From contig JAGBEV010000039.1 in the NCBI GenBank assembly GCA_017936785.1, forward strand, positions 56,113 through 120,112: a stretch of DNA of 64,000 nucleotides, written 5' to 3'. Source of the stretch: Lachnospiraceae bacterium (GTDB lineage: Bacteria; Bacillota; Clostridia; Lachnospirales; Lachnospiraceae). Under the pieces are notes generated by a model. It did not search any database, was not told the DNA's origin, and was given only the letters and a program-made list of their open reading frames with translations. The translations under genes and the position numbers were made by a program. Positions 17,139 to 25,261 of this stretch are shown piece by piece. Every line of letters starts with the position of its first letter. Position 1 is the stretch's first letter.

Positions 17139-18257
17139 CTACCGGCTTACTTTCTTTCCTATTCCCGGTCTGATATCCAGATATTCCGTAAAAGCGCCGA
17201 AAGCAGATGGTATAGGATAAGCCTTTTTTGTTTCTTCTTTTGATACCATAACATAACCGCTTTTTAGTATGGCTCTCTCTCCTGATGCAAAATCAAAAGG
17301 TTCCGTCAAAATCCGGTATCCCTTCATATGCCATTCCTTATGGGTAAAAATATGCTTTGCCTCTTCCACCTGTTGGATTCTCAAAGGCGAAAATCCCATT
17401 TCCCTGACTTTGGCAATGATGACATCCTCATGAACATATCCCTCTAAGGAGGGCAGTTCATACATGCCTGCCAGCAGCCCCTTAGACGGTCTCTTATGCA
17501 AAAGAATCCTTTCTCCGTCACCAATGATCAGAACCGTCTTCTGCTCCGTCTTCCTCGGCTTTTTTGCCGCCTTTTTGGGATATTCCTTCCACTTATCCTC
17601 TTTATTAGCCAGACACATTTCCTTCCATGGACACGCTTCACAATGCGGTGCCCCGTTTGGCACACAGACCGTCGCCCCAAGCTCCATCAATGCCTGGTTA
17701 AAATCTCCGCTGCGCTCTTTGGGCATCAGCGGTATCAGACTGTTTCTGACTTCGCTTTTTGCCTTCTGACTGAGAATATCCTCCTCATAAAGCATCAGCC
17801 TTGATAAGATCCGCAAAACATTTCCATCTACCGCCGGCTCCCTTTTTCCAAAGGAAATGGAAGCAATGGCACCGGCAGTATAACTGCCGATTCCCGGAAG
17901 TTTTAAGAGCAGTTCATACTCCTTTGGAAAGCTGCCACCATATTCATCCATGATGATCTGTGCGGCTTTTTGCATATTTCTGACCCGGTTATAATATCCA
18001 AGCCCTTCCCACAGCTTTAACAGCCGCTCCTCCTTAGCTTCTGCAAGAAGGGAAATACAGGGCAGTTCTCTCATAAAACGGTCAAAATAAGGCTTTACCG
18101 CTTCCACTCTTGTCTGCTGCAGCATGATTTCCGACACCCAGATCCCATAAGGCTCTTTATTTTCCCTCCATGGCAGAATCCGTTTGCTCTTGTCATACCA
18201 TGCCAGCAGGGGCGTTACAATATCCTGTTCAATTCTCATCTCATCTTTGTTTTTCAT
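17139..18257 (-). CDS. mutY: A/G-specific adenine glycosylase
   Basis: The 372-residue protein removes adenine mispaired with 8-oxoguanine. The HhH-GPD domain shows PWRENKEPYGIWVSEIMLQQTRV near residue 29 (in two halves), the helix-hairpin-helix LPGIGSYTAGA (about 123-133), and the catalytic Asp in VDGNVLRILSRL. The [4Fe-4S] ligands occur as CVPNGAPHCEACPWKEMC (C-x7-C-x2-C-x5-C). The C-terminal NUDIX-like part contains LLAGMYELPSLEG, the 8-oxoG recognition domain. The length is normal. The ribosome site before the first ATG is weak; an in-frame ATG six codons later is a possible alternative start. Confidence 0.93.
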   Translation of the reverse strand: MKNKDEMRIEQDIVTPLLAWYDKSKRILPWRENKEPYGIWVSEIMLQQTRVEAVKPYFDRFMRELPCISLLAEAKEERLLKLWEGLGYYNRVRNMQKAAQIIMDEYGGSFPKEYELLLKLPGIGSYTAGAIASISFGKREPAVDGNVLRILSRLMLYEEDILSQKAKSEVRNSLIPLMPKERSGDFNQALMELGATVCVPNGAPHCEACPWKEMCLANKEDKWKEYPKKAAKKPRKTEQKTVLIIGDGERILLHKRPSKGLLAGMYELPSLEGYVHEDVIIAKVREMGFSPLRIQQVEEAKHIFTHKEWHMKGYRILTEPFDFASGERAILKSGYVMVSKEETKKAYPIPSAFGAFTEYLDIRPGIGKKVSR

Positions 18258-18367
18258 TTTCTAATGTTATATCAAAAAACATTCTTATAATCAACCAGTT
18301 TTAGTTGGCAATTTTGGAATTCAGGAACAATTTCCGGGCTTATTGCAGTTTTTTTACTCTAAATTTA

Positions 18368-19276
18368 CTAAGGATCATCCCCGTATGGCACTCTTGCCGC
18401 CGGTACTACCTCCGACGCAGGCAGGGTATGTACCTCCTGATCGTCAAAAAAGATGTGGGCTCCAAAAGATTTTAATATCTCACTTTTGCTGATACCTCCC
18501 AAAAAGAACGCCTCATCAATGCGCACATTCCATGCCCGCAGGGTGCGGACCACTCTTTCATGAGCCGGTGCACATCTGGATGTAACAAGGGCAGTACGGA
18601 TAGGCGCTTTTTCCGCCGGAAATTCCTGCTGTATGGATGAAAGAATCTTCAAAAATCTGGCAAAGGGTCCTGCTGCAAGGGGATTTCTGGCATTGATCTT
18701 TTCATTTTCCGTAAAGGCTTCCAACCCCTGTTCCCGGAATATCTTTTCCGAATCCGCCCCAAACAAAACTGCATCTCCGTCAAAGGCGATCCTGATCTGG
18801 CTGATATCTCCCTGGTCATCATAGGTCTGCATTCCTTCATCTATGATAATCCCGGCTGCAATGCCATCGGCTAAAGCCCGCCTTACATCCTCTTCATTAT
18901 GGGATAAAAACAAGTCCGTATGAAAAGCGGAAAGATAGGGTGTTAATGATGCCCCGCTGGATAAGACCGCCCTGGTAATATTCAGTCCGTAATGCTCCAC
19001 GGAATGAAAAATGCGCAGGGACGTATCCGCACTGTTCTTGGACATAATGATGACTTCCACCCGGTTTTCCTGCCCCGGAAGGTTATTGAGATTTAACAAT
19101 GCCTTGACCAGCATAAATCCCGGTCCCGGCGCAAGGACTTCTTCTTCATGCTCCCTCTGGTAACGGCAGAATGCTTCAATTCCCTCATTTTCAAAAATGC
19201 TGCTTTCTCTGGTCAGATCAAACAAAGCTCTTGTACTGACACCCACCACCAGCTTATCGGTCAGATTAAATGCCAT
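18368..19276 (-). CDS. 5'-nucleotidase of the NT5C1 family
   Basis: The 302-residue cytosolic protein matches the family of vertebrate cytosolic 5'-nucleotidase I found in bacteria. Marks are LVVGVSTRALFDLTRES near the start, IMSKNSADTSLRIF near residue 77, RIAFDGDAVLFG near 162-173, and the late FFDDQEVH. It dephosphorylates nucleoside monophosphates such as AMP, IMP or deoxynucleotides. DGD in the middle and DD at the end are the expected acidic metal and phosphate residues. It is alone, with the DUF1653 gene 48 bases beyond its start. Confidence 0.85.
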   Translation of the reverse strand: MAFNLTDKLVVGVSTRALFDLTRESSIFENEGIEAFCRYQREHEEEVLAPGPGFMLVKALLNLNNLPGQENRVEVIIMSKNSADTSLRIFHSVEHYGLNITRAVLSSGASLTPYLSAFHTDLFLSHNEEDVRRALADGIAAGIIIDEGMQTYDDQGDISQIRIAFDGDAVLFGADSEKIFREQGLEAFTENEKINARNPLAAGPFARFLKILSSIQQEFPAEKAPIRTALVTSRCAPAHERVVRTLRAWNVRIDEAFFLGGISKSEILKSFGAHIFFDDQEVHTLPASEVVPAARVPYGDDP

Positions 19277-19324
19277 ATAACCGCCTCCTATTCCTTCTAT
19301 TCCGGCAGCGGTATATTTAGAATC

Positions 19325-19903
19325 TTATCTGAGCCTGTTGCTTTCGAATTTTTCCTTTACCAAAAGACAATCCCGCAGTTCACAATACTTTTCCTCAGTG
19401 CTTCCCTTATTAAGCTCAATATCCGATGCAACTGCCATGGTAAACAGCATATCGTCCGTGATCCTGTGATGAAGCCCTGCCAGAATATTTAATTTACTGT
19501 CAATACTGTCAGCATCCAGAAATTCCACTACAGAAGGGTCCAGATATTCCTCCTCAGAAGGTTCGCTTTCCTGTTTATGCACTTCCATTACTTTGTCGTT
19601 TTCCGCCAAAGCTCCTTCCAATCCTATAGCTGCTTCCCTGTCCTTTTCTCCCACGGGTGAAGCCTTTACCGGATCATTTAGCTTTTCAAAACGATATTCC
19701 TGGGATACATCAGGATACTTAACTTTATCAACGGGACTCATAAATTGAGACAGCTCCCGTACATAAACCGTATAATCTCCGTACAATGCCTGATATACCA
19801 CCATTCTCCTGCCGTCTTCGGAATCTTTTGCAAGTGTTAAAATCTGATACTGATTTCCTTTAAAATGCTTATATATTTCAAAGGGTTTCGGATTTTCTCT
19901 CAT
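19325..19903 (-). CDS. DUF1653 domain protein
   Basis: The N-terminal 70 residues hold a DUF1653 domain: IYKHFKGNQYQILTLAKDSE, then VVYQALYGDYTVYVREL and FMSPVD. This compact beta domain is widespread and its role is unknown. Residues 75-192 form an acidic helical region that is less conserved. It sits between the 5'-nucleotidase gene and a broken small secreted gene, with no clear functional link. Confidence 0.8.
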   Translation of the reverse strand: MRENPKPFEIYKHFKGNQYQILTLAKDSEDGRRMVVYQALYGDYTVYVRELSQFMSPVDKVKYPDVSQEYRFEKLNDPVKASPVGEKDREAAIGLEGALAENDKVMEVHKQESEPSEEEYLDPSVVEFLDADSIDSKLNILAGLHHRITDDMLFTMAVASDIELNKGSTEEKYCELRDCLLVKEKFESNRLR

Positions 19904-19971
19904 AGTCCCAGCTCCTTTTTACAAACTACAACCATTATAATCCCAAACCCTGTTACTGTCATGTATTTTCC

Positions 19972-20349
19972 TTAAGAAGAACAGGTAAATTCATAATGAA
20001 ATTCCATCTGATCCCAGCCGGACGTGATCCCATACAGTCTTGCCTTCAGCTGTGTCATTTCCTCATGATCCAGAAAGGAAAGATTCCTGTGATGGATCAA
20101 TACCTGATAATCCCTGCCGCCATCTTCGCAATACACTTTCGTCATTGTCACACCGCTGTATTCACATCCGAATTCCTTCATAACGCCTTTGATCTCAGCC
20201 AGAATTTCCTGTTCCTGTAAATCCACACCTTCTTTATCTGCAAGTGCAGCTCTTTCTAAGGACTAGCTGTATGCAGTAGCTGAAAAGCAAAAGAAAATCA
20301 CTGCCAGTAAAATAATTGTCGTTGTTAAAAATGCTATATTTTTTTTCAT
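19972..20349 (-). pseudogene. small secreted protein gene interrupted by an in-frame TAG
   Basis: Starting at the ATG at 20349, right after AGGAGG, the frame encodes a signal peptide (MKKNIAFLTTTIILLAVIFF, then CFSATAYS). TAG follows at 20263-20265. The same frame then continues with SLERAALADKEG into an 84-residue acidic domain (IKGVMKEFGCEYSGVTMTKV, later LIHHRNLSFLD) to the stop at 19972. Without the TAG it would be a 125-residue secreted protein; the likely ancestral codon is CAG. Downstream re-initiation at GTG 20226 would give a product with no signal peptide. I do not recognise the family. Confidence 0.75.
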
Positions 20350-20356
20350 AAAAATA

Positions 20357-20405
20357 CCTCCTGTCAGAATAAAGACTTTTGAATTATCTTTATTCTAACA
20401 GGAGG
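20357..20405 (-). promoter_or_regulatory. hairpin that encloses the ribosome site of the broken secreted gene
   Basis: CCTCCTGTCAGAATAAAGA (20357-20375) and TCTTTATTCTAACAGGAGG (20387-20405) are inverted repeats of 19 bases with one difference, which is a G-U pair in the minus transcript. The downstream arm contains AGGAGG, seven bases before the ATG at 20349, so the folded leader would hide the ribosome site. No U-run follows directly on the arm, which argues against a plain terminator. Confidence 0.65.
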
Positions 20406-20499
20406 TGTGTACCATAAAACGGTCTTTGTCTCTATGCCCCGTTACCCCGTTACCTAAAAATGAATGCCCCGTCTAAAAGTTCCTCCTAAAGCCATAAAT

Positions 20500-20946
20500 C
20501 TATGCCATAAATTCTCCAACAATGCGGTTTACAACGCTGCCTTCTGCCTTTCCTTTTACCTTGGGCATCAGTTCTTTCATGATCTTTCCTTTATCCTTTG
20601 GTGTAGGCTGATCGATAGAAAGATCTGCCAGAACGCCCTTGATAATATCCCGGATGGCATCCTCGCTTAAATCCTCAGGTACAAATTCCTTATAAACAGC
20701 AAGGCGTTTTTCGCACTGCTGTCTGATATCCTCTCGGTCTGCGGGTGCGGCTTCCAGAGTTTCCTTTGTCTGTCTGATCTCCTTTTTGATAACCTCGTTT
20801 TCTTCATCTTCCGTTAAATCTTCACGCTTGTCGATCGCCTTGTTTTTTAAGGCACTTAACAGCATGGATAAGGAATCCTTTCTGTCCTTGTCCTTTTCCT
20901 TCATCGCCGTTACCATCTGCGCTCTGATCTCATCAATTTTACTCAT
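20500..20946 (-). CDS. yqeY: GatB/YqeY domain protein
   Basis: The 148-residue helical protein starts MSKIDEIRAQMVTAMKEKDK at the ATG at 20946, which follows GGGAAGG; the frame upstream of it is not used. It contains the YqeY signatures LSMLLSALKNKAIDKRE and PKDKGKIMKELMPKVKGKAEG near the C-terminus. The latter resembles the tRNA-binding tail of GatB. The role is unclear; a tRNA-related function is inferred for the family. Its end lies close to the start of the accessory stretch. Confidence 0.9.
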   Translation of the reverse strand: MSKIDEIRAQMVTAMKEKDKDRKDSLSMLLSALKNKAIDKREDLTEDEENEVIKKEIRQTKETLEAAPADREDIRQQCEKRLAVYKEFVPEDLSEDAIRDIIKGVLADLSIDQPTPKDKGKIMKELMPKVKGKAEGSVVNRIVGEFMA

Positions 20947-20987
20947 TTTTATTCCTTCCCTTCTTTTATGATCAGTCAAAAACTAAT

Positions 20988-21053
20988 TAAAGTATCCGTT
21001 TTAAATATACCATGTCTGTCAATCTGATTCCACATTCGTAGATCGGATGGTCA
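20988..21053. repeat. 66-bp direct repeat, copy 1 (orphan 3' end of a GNAT gene)
   Basis: This copy differs from 22063-22128 at one base (20996 C against 22071 T). In minus reading it encodes the C-terminus DHPIYECGIRLTDMVYLKRI plus Leu and a stop, the same as the real GNAT gene. Just upstream the frame continues as KKEWEDIFI, which is only loosely like the intact gene. It is therefore a detached GNAT tail. Confidence 0.9.
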
Positions 21054-21077
21054 ATAAAAATATCTTCCCACTCTTTT

Positions 21078-22011
21078 TTATTCCGTAAATTTTAAACAAT
21101 TCATAATAACTGTTATCATCATTTCCATCTCATCAGGCTGAGACTCTGCAATCATAATCGTAAGTGCAACAAGTGTGTGATCTTCTATTAACTTTTTTTC
21201 CCTCAATAAAAAGTACTCCATTTTTATCTAAAAAATAAAGAAACACTGCAGCGGCAATTCTTTTATTCCCATCAAAAAAACTGTGATTCTTTGTAACAAA
21301 GTATAATAAATGTGCTGCCTTTTCTTCCAAAGTAGGATAAACATCCTTGCCTTCAAAAGATTGATATATGTTACCGATACTTCCTTTGAAGGAATCGTCT
21401 TTTTCCTTTCCAAACAGTTCAGATTCATCTCCGAAACTCATATTAGAAATTAACTCCCGGCATTCTTCATATGTAAGCTCATGTATAGCATTATTTCCCT
21501 GAGGTCGGGACATATTCTGATGGTCATAAGCATCCAATAGTTCCAACGCTTCGCTATATTTCTCAATAACCGCAAGAACCTGTTTACCATCCAGTGCGTT
21601 CTCAGTACGTTTCATAATCTGTATCACCTCACCTAATTGGTTGATACGATTATTATTTACAGCATATCCACGTAAAATGTATTGTTTTAAAACAGAATTA
21701 GCCCACTTACGAAATTCAATGCCACGTTTGGATTTTACCCGATAGCCGACTGAAATGATCATATCCAGATTATAATGATCTACCTGATATGTTTTTCCAT
21801 CAGAAGCAGTTGTCGCAAAATTTGCGATAACTGAATGATCCAATTCTTCTTTCAACGCATTCTGAATGTGTTTGCCGATTGTTTTCACATCTCTTTCAAA
21901 TAATTCAGCCATCTGATTCCTATTTAGCCACACGGTTTCATTTTCAACCGGAACTGATAGTTTTACTTCCCTGTCCTCTGTCTCAAACAAAACAATCTCA
22001 TTTTTTCCCAT
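21078..22011 (-). pseudogene. RhuM-Fic protein gene, frameshifted near the C-terminus
   Basis: The N-terminal RhuM domain (about 1-115) shows VWLNRNQMAELFERDVKTIG, HIQNALKEEL and a YNLDMIISVGYRVKS segment. The C-terminal Fic/Doc-like domain shows ELTYEECRELI and the catalytic HSFFDGNKR (about 256-264). The frame as written ends at 21133 with a foreign tail VNRRSHTCC. A run of seven A (7 T at 21193-21199 on the plus strand) causes this: with six, the frame continues KKLIEDHTLVALTIMIAESQ and ends at 21078, as expected for the family. Fic enzymes usually transfer AMP; RhuM-Fic proteins are linked to pathogenicity islands and toxin-like roles. It lies between the two 66-bp direct repeats. Confidence 0.8.
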
Positions 22012-22061
22012 ACTTAGTCTTTATCCCTTCGCATTTTCGTGATTATCCCAATCGCAACCGA

Positions 22062-22505
22062 CTAAAGTATTCGTTTTAAATATACCATGTCTGTCAATCT
22101 GATTCCACATTCGTAGATCGGATGGTCATAATTGTCGGTAAAAAAATCTTTTACTCTGTGAGATTCCACAAAACCGCATTTTTTGTAAAAAGGAACTGTC
22201 AGCGGGCTGTCGCCGGTTCCCACATACATAATGCTGCAGTCTTTACTATAATGCCTGCAGACATATTCAACAAGCTTTTTCCCGTATCCCTGTCCATGAA
22301 CTTTTTCATAGGTAGCTATGTTCTTTAATTCACAGACACCTGAACCTTCCCTTGTCACAACGCAGATGCCTTTCAGGTCATCATCATACAATGCAAACAT
22401 CTCACCTCTGTCCAGATATTTGTCTATCATGCTTTCCTGCTCATCTGCAAGTAACAGTAAATCCAAGAATTGCTTTTTATTTTGGTTTACTTTTTCAATT
22501 TTCAT
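22062..22505 (-). CDS. GNAT-family N-acetyltransferase
   Basis: The ATG at 22505 follows AGAAAGG and gives a 147-residue protein; longer starts in the same frame have no ribosome site. The acetyl-CoA loop is visible as VHGQGYGKKLVEYV, with KNIATYEK before it and SPLTVPFYKKCGF in the final helix-strand. The substrate is unknown. Its last 22 codons are the second copy of the 66-bp direct repeat that also occurs beyond the RhuM-Fic gene. Confidence 0.88.
   Translation of the reverse strand: MKIEKVNQNKKQFLDLLLLADEQESMIDKYLDRGEMFALYDDDLKGICVVTREGSGVCELKNIATYEKVHGQGYGKKLVEYVCRHYSKDCSIMYVGTGDSPLTVPFYKKCGFVESHRVKDFFTDNYDHPIYECGIRLTDMVYLKRIL
22063..22128. repeat. 66-bp direct repeat, copy 2 (3' end of the intact GNAT gene)
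   Basis: It starts inside the GNAT stop codon and covers its last 22 codons. The distance between the two copies is 1009 bp, almost all of it the RhuM-Fic gene. Confidence 0.9.
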
Positions 22506-22516
22506 GTTTAACCTTT

Positions 22517-22987
22517 CTAATCCACAATGTAAAAATCCAAAACATACCACTCATTATCAACACATATCCATCGAAATATTTCTGAAACAGTTCCCTGTGT
22601 TATGTATTGATAATCTTGACCAAATTGATATATGCTAACATGTTTTGTTTTAAGATCACTTATTATGCGTTCAACGCTGTCCTTTTCCAAATGCCATTCA
22701 ATAAACAGTTTTTTCAGATTATCTATTCCTTGTTCCAGCAAGGTTAATTTGCAAAATTCAATATTGTTATATTCAGCTTTACCAGTCAATGTAAGTTGCC
22801 TGAGGTATTGTCTTACAGTTTCATTCTCTTCCGTGGTAATATTCAACCTTTCCAATACAATATAAAATGAAACACCACCTTCAGTATATTCATTTCCTTC
22901 TAACTTATTTAACTCTTCTTCTAAAACGGATAATCCAATCATGTTATTACCTGCTGATCTTCTGTCTGAAACAACTTCATACTTCAA
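22517..22987 (-). CDS. probable immunity protein coupled to a toxin-tail remnant
   Basis: The 156-residue soluble protein is rich in Glu and Leu, with no recognised motif (EELNKLEGNEYTEGG near 28, HVSIYQFGQDYQYITQG near 120, VDNEWYVLDFYIVD at the end). Its ATG overlaps by four bases (ATGA) the stop of a frame whose last residues are NKPSYGTIYLFVTDNGAKVI, which reads like the C-terminal tail of a secreted toxin. Toxin-tail plus overlapping small acidic gene is the usual arrangement of polymorphic-toxin immunity genes. The GNAT start is 11 bases beyond its stop. Confidence 0.5.
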   Translation of the reverse strand: MKYEVVSDRRSAGNNMIGLSVLEEELNKLEGNEYTEGGVSFYIVLERLNITTEENETVRQYLRQLTLTGKAEYNNIEFCKLTLLEQGIDNLKKLFIEWHLEKDSVERIISDLKTKHVSIYQFGQDYQYITQGTVSEIFRWICVDNEWYVLDFYIVD

Positions 22988-23079
22988 TTACTTTTGCGCC
23001 ATTATCAGTGACAAATAAGTAAATTGTACCATAGGATGGCTTATTCTTAAGACACCCACAACACCTTTTCATTACAGAG
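22984..23079 (-). pseudogene. remnant of a toxin C-terminal tail
   Basis: A 31-codon frame overlaps the end of the upstream immunity-like gene and ends with NKPSYGTIYLFVTDNGAKVI plus EV at a TGA that overlaps the next ATG. The rest of the toxin is missing. The call rests on the sequence character and on the same layout being found again at 23514. Confidence 0.4.
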
Positions 23080-23517
23080 AACTACTCTGTTCTCCTCCTG
23101 CTCTAATTCAAATTTGATGCCTCTGGCATATCTTGGTCCATAATATATATTCAGATATACCCAATGATTGTCTGTATCGAGGGCAAATTCAAAAGATGCT
23201 TCCAAATAGTAGATACCATTTCTTTGCTTCCGGTCAATCTCTCTACGAATATCTGTTTCTTTCAGACACCCATATTCATACGACCACTTTCTCTGAATAT
23301 CAGTGATCTGATATGCTACTTTCTTCATCTTTCCCAATCCGTAAGCAATGAGAACTGCTTTAGGCGGCGTTCCGTAATTTATGCCATCTTGGGGAAAATC
23401 TGCTTTTTGTTCCTGTTCAAATAATTCTATACATTTTTGCAGCACTAAATTTACAATATCTATATTTTTATCCATAACAATTACCTTAGACAAACGGGCA
23501 GCTTCCAATTTGTTCAT
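23047..23517 (-). CDS. probable immunity protein of the truncated toxin
   Basis: The 156-residue soluble protein has helical N-terminal residues (DIVNLVLQKCIELFEQEQ) and later beta-like segments ending in NIYYGPRYARGIKFELEQ. It starts with a four-base ATGA overlap on the stop of the toxin fragment at 23514-23517, which implies translational coupling. I do not recognise a named Imm family. It could also be an unrelated accessory gene, but the overlap favours a toxin partner. Confidence 0.5.
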   Translation of the reverse strand: MNKLEAARLSKVIVMDKNIDIVNLVLQKCIELFEQEQKADFPQDGINYGTPPKAVLIAYGLGKMKKVAYQITDIQRKWSYEYGCLKETDIRREIDRKQRNGIYYLEASFEFALDTDNHWVYLNIYYGPRYARGIKFELEQEENRVVLCNEKVLWVS

Positions 23518-23846
23518 TTGTTGAATATTTTAACATTTCCAAGCAGTTTTATGTTTCCGTTATCAACAAGTATTGCTCCGGCTCCGAGTGCGGATACATA
23601 TACAGGCTTTCCCCGCTCAGAAATGACCCGCCGGATAGATTTATTCTGTACCTCAGTGCCCTTATAGTACTGAAATTGGGGATAGTCGTTATCCTGAAAA
23701 GAAAATGCGGCAACAGCAACCGAACCGGCTGGCATTATGTACTTTTTCAATTCATCATAGAGCCAGGGGGCGTCTATCTTATCAAAAAATAATTCTGCAT
23801 CATCAATTCGCCCTTCGGCTTTCTTGTTTTTGCCCTTATGACTACT
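23514..23846 (-). pseudogene. 5'-truncated polymorphic toxin C-terminal domain
   Basis: From directly after the stop of the GNAT gene, in the same frame, the DNA reads HKGKNKKAEGRIDDAELFFD, then WLYDELKKYIMPAG, SVAVAAFSFQDNDYPQF and a tail NGNIKLLGNVKIFNK. There is no ribosome site or conventional start for it, so the front part of the protein has been lost. Its stop overlaps the next ATG by four bases. A secreted toxin tip is the most likely origin; the activity is unknown. Confidence 0.5.
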
Positions 23847-24317
23847 TTAATCAAAATTATTCCACTTCATAAAGTGATATTTTGATATTGCATCTTCAAA
23901 TCCCAAAGACTTATATAGTTGGTATCCGTCATCTGTTGCTTTTAATTCCACAACACTTAATCCCATCTTTACAGCATCATTCAATAACATTTCCATAAGT
24001 TTTCGGGCATATCCGTTATGGCGACACCTGGGCTTTGTATAAACATTTAATACAGTTCCTGTTTTTCCGGTAATAAACGCAGGACTCATCGGTTTCTCAA
24101 CAACCAGTAATAATGCACATGCAATAATTTCTTCTGTATCTTTTGCCACATATCCAAATATACTTTTATTGAGATTTCGCATAAAGTAATCTGGTAAATC
24201 CCGTTTCATGATCATTAACTCATTTTCAGTTAATTTACCATTGTCTTCTATCAGATAGGCTACCCTCAAGTTTGCCAATTGCACAACATCTTCCTTATTC
24301 GCTTTTTCAAAAATCAT
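23847..24317 (-). CDS. GNAT-family N-acetyltransferase
   Basis: The 156-residue protein carries GNAT motifs: the acetyl-CoA segment TVLNVYTKPRCRHNGYARKLMEM (two halves, about 88-110), and the C-terminal DDGYQLYKSLGFED. AGGTGAAA precedes the ATG. The close family often has the final Gly-Phe-x-Asp pattern seen here. The substrate is unknown. The downstream toxin fragment begins in the same frame after its stop, so a fusion or rearrangement joined them. Confidence 0.88.
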   Translation of the reverse strand: MIFEKANKEDVVQLANLRVAYLIEDNGKLTENELMIMKRDLPDYFMRNLNKSIFGYVAKDTEEIIACALLLVVEKPMSPAFITGKTGTVLNVYTKPRCRHNGYARKLMEMLLNDAVKMGLSVVELKATDDGYQLYKSLGFEDAISKYHFMKWNNFD

Positions 24318-24378
24318 ATGATTTCACCTACTATATGGATACATTTTTATCAGTTCACACATCCCATACATTTGGAAT

Positions 24379-25209
24379 TTATTCCAATAAACAATAGATC
24401 ATGATTGCCTGTTGAACTTGCAATAAATATTTCTTAAATTCATATCCAACAAAATAATCCGAGTCAATAGCATCTTGTGATACCTCTTCCCCTCTATAAA
24501 ATGGTGGACAGGGATTTAATATTGCACCTTCGTTTGCCATATCCATTATTTGTTTTGTAACCTGGCATCTCGTAAAATCAGCAAGAGCAGCTGAAGGCAA
24601 TGAATCAGTACAAATAATATCCTTACCTACAATTGCTTCCTCTATATTATGATGCGATACTATTCCATCAATCTCATAGCCCACACCACAGCATTGTTCT
24701 AATTCAAATCCAACAATCTCTGATGCCTCTTTCCAGGCTTGACCTATATTTCCGTTTGTTCCACAGAATAGAAACTTATCACTTTTTAGATTATCTCTTA
24801 TTTTAGAAAGAGCATACAAATCTGAAAGCATTTCACATGGATGATTTATATCTGTCATTGCATTAATCACAGGTACGGATGAGTAACTTGCTATTTTTTC
24901 TATAATACCAATATCTTTATGCCGCACAATAACTAAGTCAGCCCAATTATTCAAATATCCGATAACATCCTGCAAGTCTTCTTTTTTATCAAGTGTCTCT
25001 GTGGGAAACAGGATCGTCTGTCCACCCAATAAAAATATGCCTTTTTCAAAGGTAACCCTTGTCCTGATACTGGAATTTGGAAAAAACATTACAACCGTTT
25101 TACCTTTTAATAAATCCTTATATTTTTCTTGTGAAAGATTATCTGCTATTTCAAATATTTCTTTAATTTCATCTATGCTGTAATCTATTAATCTAATAAG
25201 ATTTTTCAT
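24379..25209 (-). CDS. atypical aspartate/ornithine carbamoyltransferase family protein
   Basis: The 276-residue protein is shorter than normal OTC or ATC (310-330). The carbamoyl-phosphate loop is SSIRTRVTFE (about 46-55). ATC-like LDKKEDLQDV is near 73-82 and VIVRHKD near 93-99. The HPCQ motif is changed to NHPCEMLSDLYAL (about 122-134). The OTC ornithine loop (D-x-x-x-SMG) and HCLP are replaced by CTDSLPSAAL and NPCPPFYRGEEV. So the fold and carbamoyl-phosphate site are kept, but the amine substrate should differ from both ornithine and aspartate. No arginine or pyrimidine gene is adjacent, and the DNA is AT-rich like the rest of the accessory stretch. Confidence 0.8.
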   Translation of the reverse strand: MKNLIRLIDYSIDEIKEIFEIADNLSQEKYKDLLKGKTVVMFFPNSSIRTRVTFEKGIFLLGGQTILFPTETLDKKEDLQDVIGYLNNWADLVIVRHKDIGIIEKIASYSSVPVINAMTDINHPCEMLSDLYALSKIRDNLKSDKFLFCGTNGNIGQAWKEASEIVGFELEQCCGVGYEIDGIVSHHNIEEAIVGKDIICTDSLPSAALADFTRCQVTKQIMDMANEGAILNPCPPFYRGEEVSQDAIDSDYFVGYEFKKYLLQVQQAIMIYCLLE

Positions 25210-25261
25210 TATCCAATCAGCTCCAAACTAATTTGCTATAAACATACAAACTGGAATTTGC

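Noticed and set aside
24379-25209. Naming the carbamoyltransferase argF
   Set aside because: Ornithine-binding SMG and HCLP motifs are absent and the arginine cluster is 17 kb away, so the name would be misleading.
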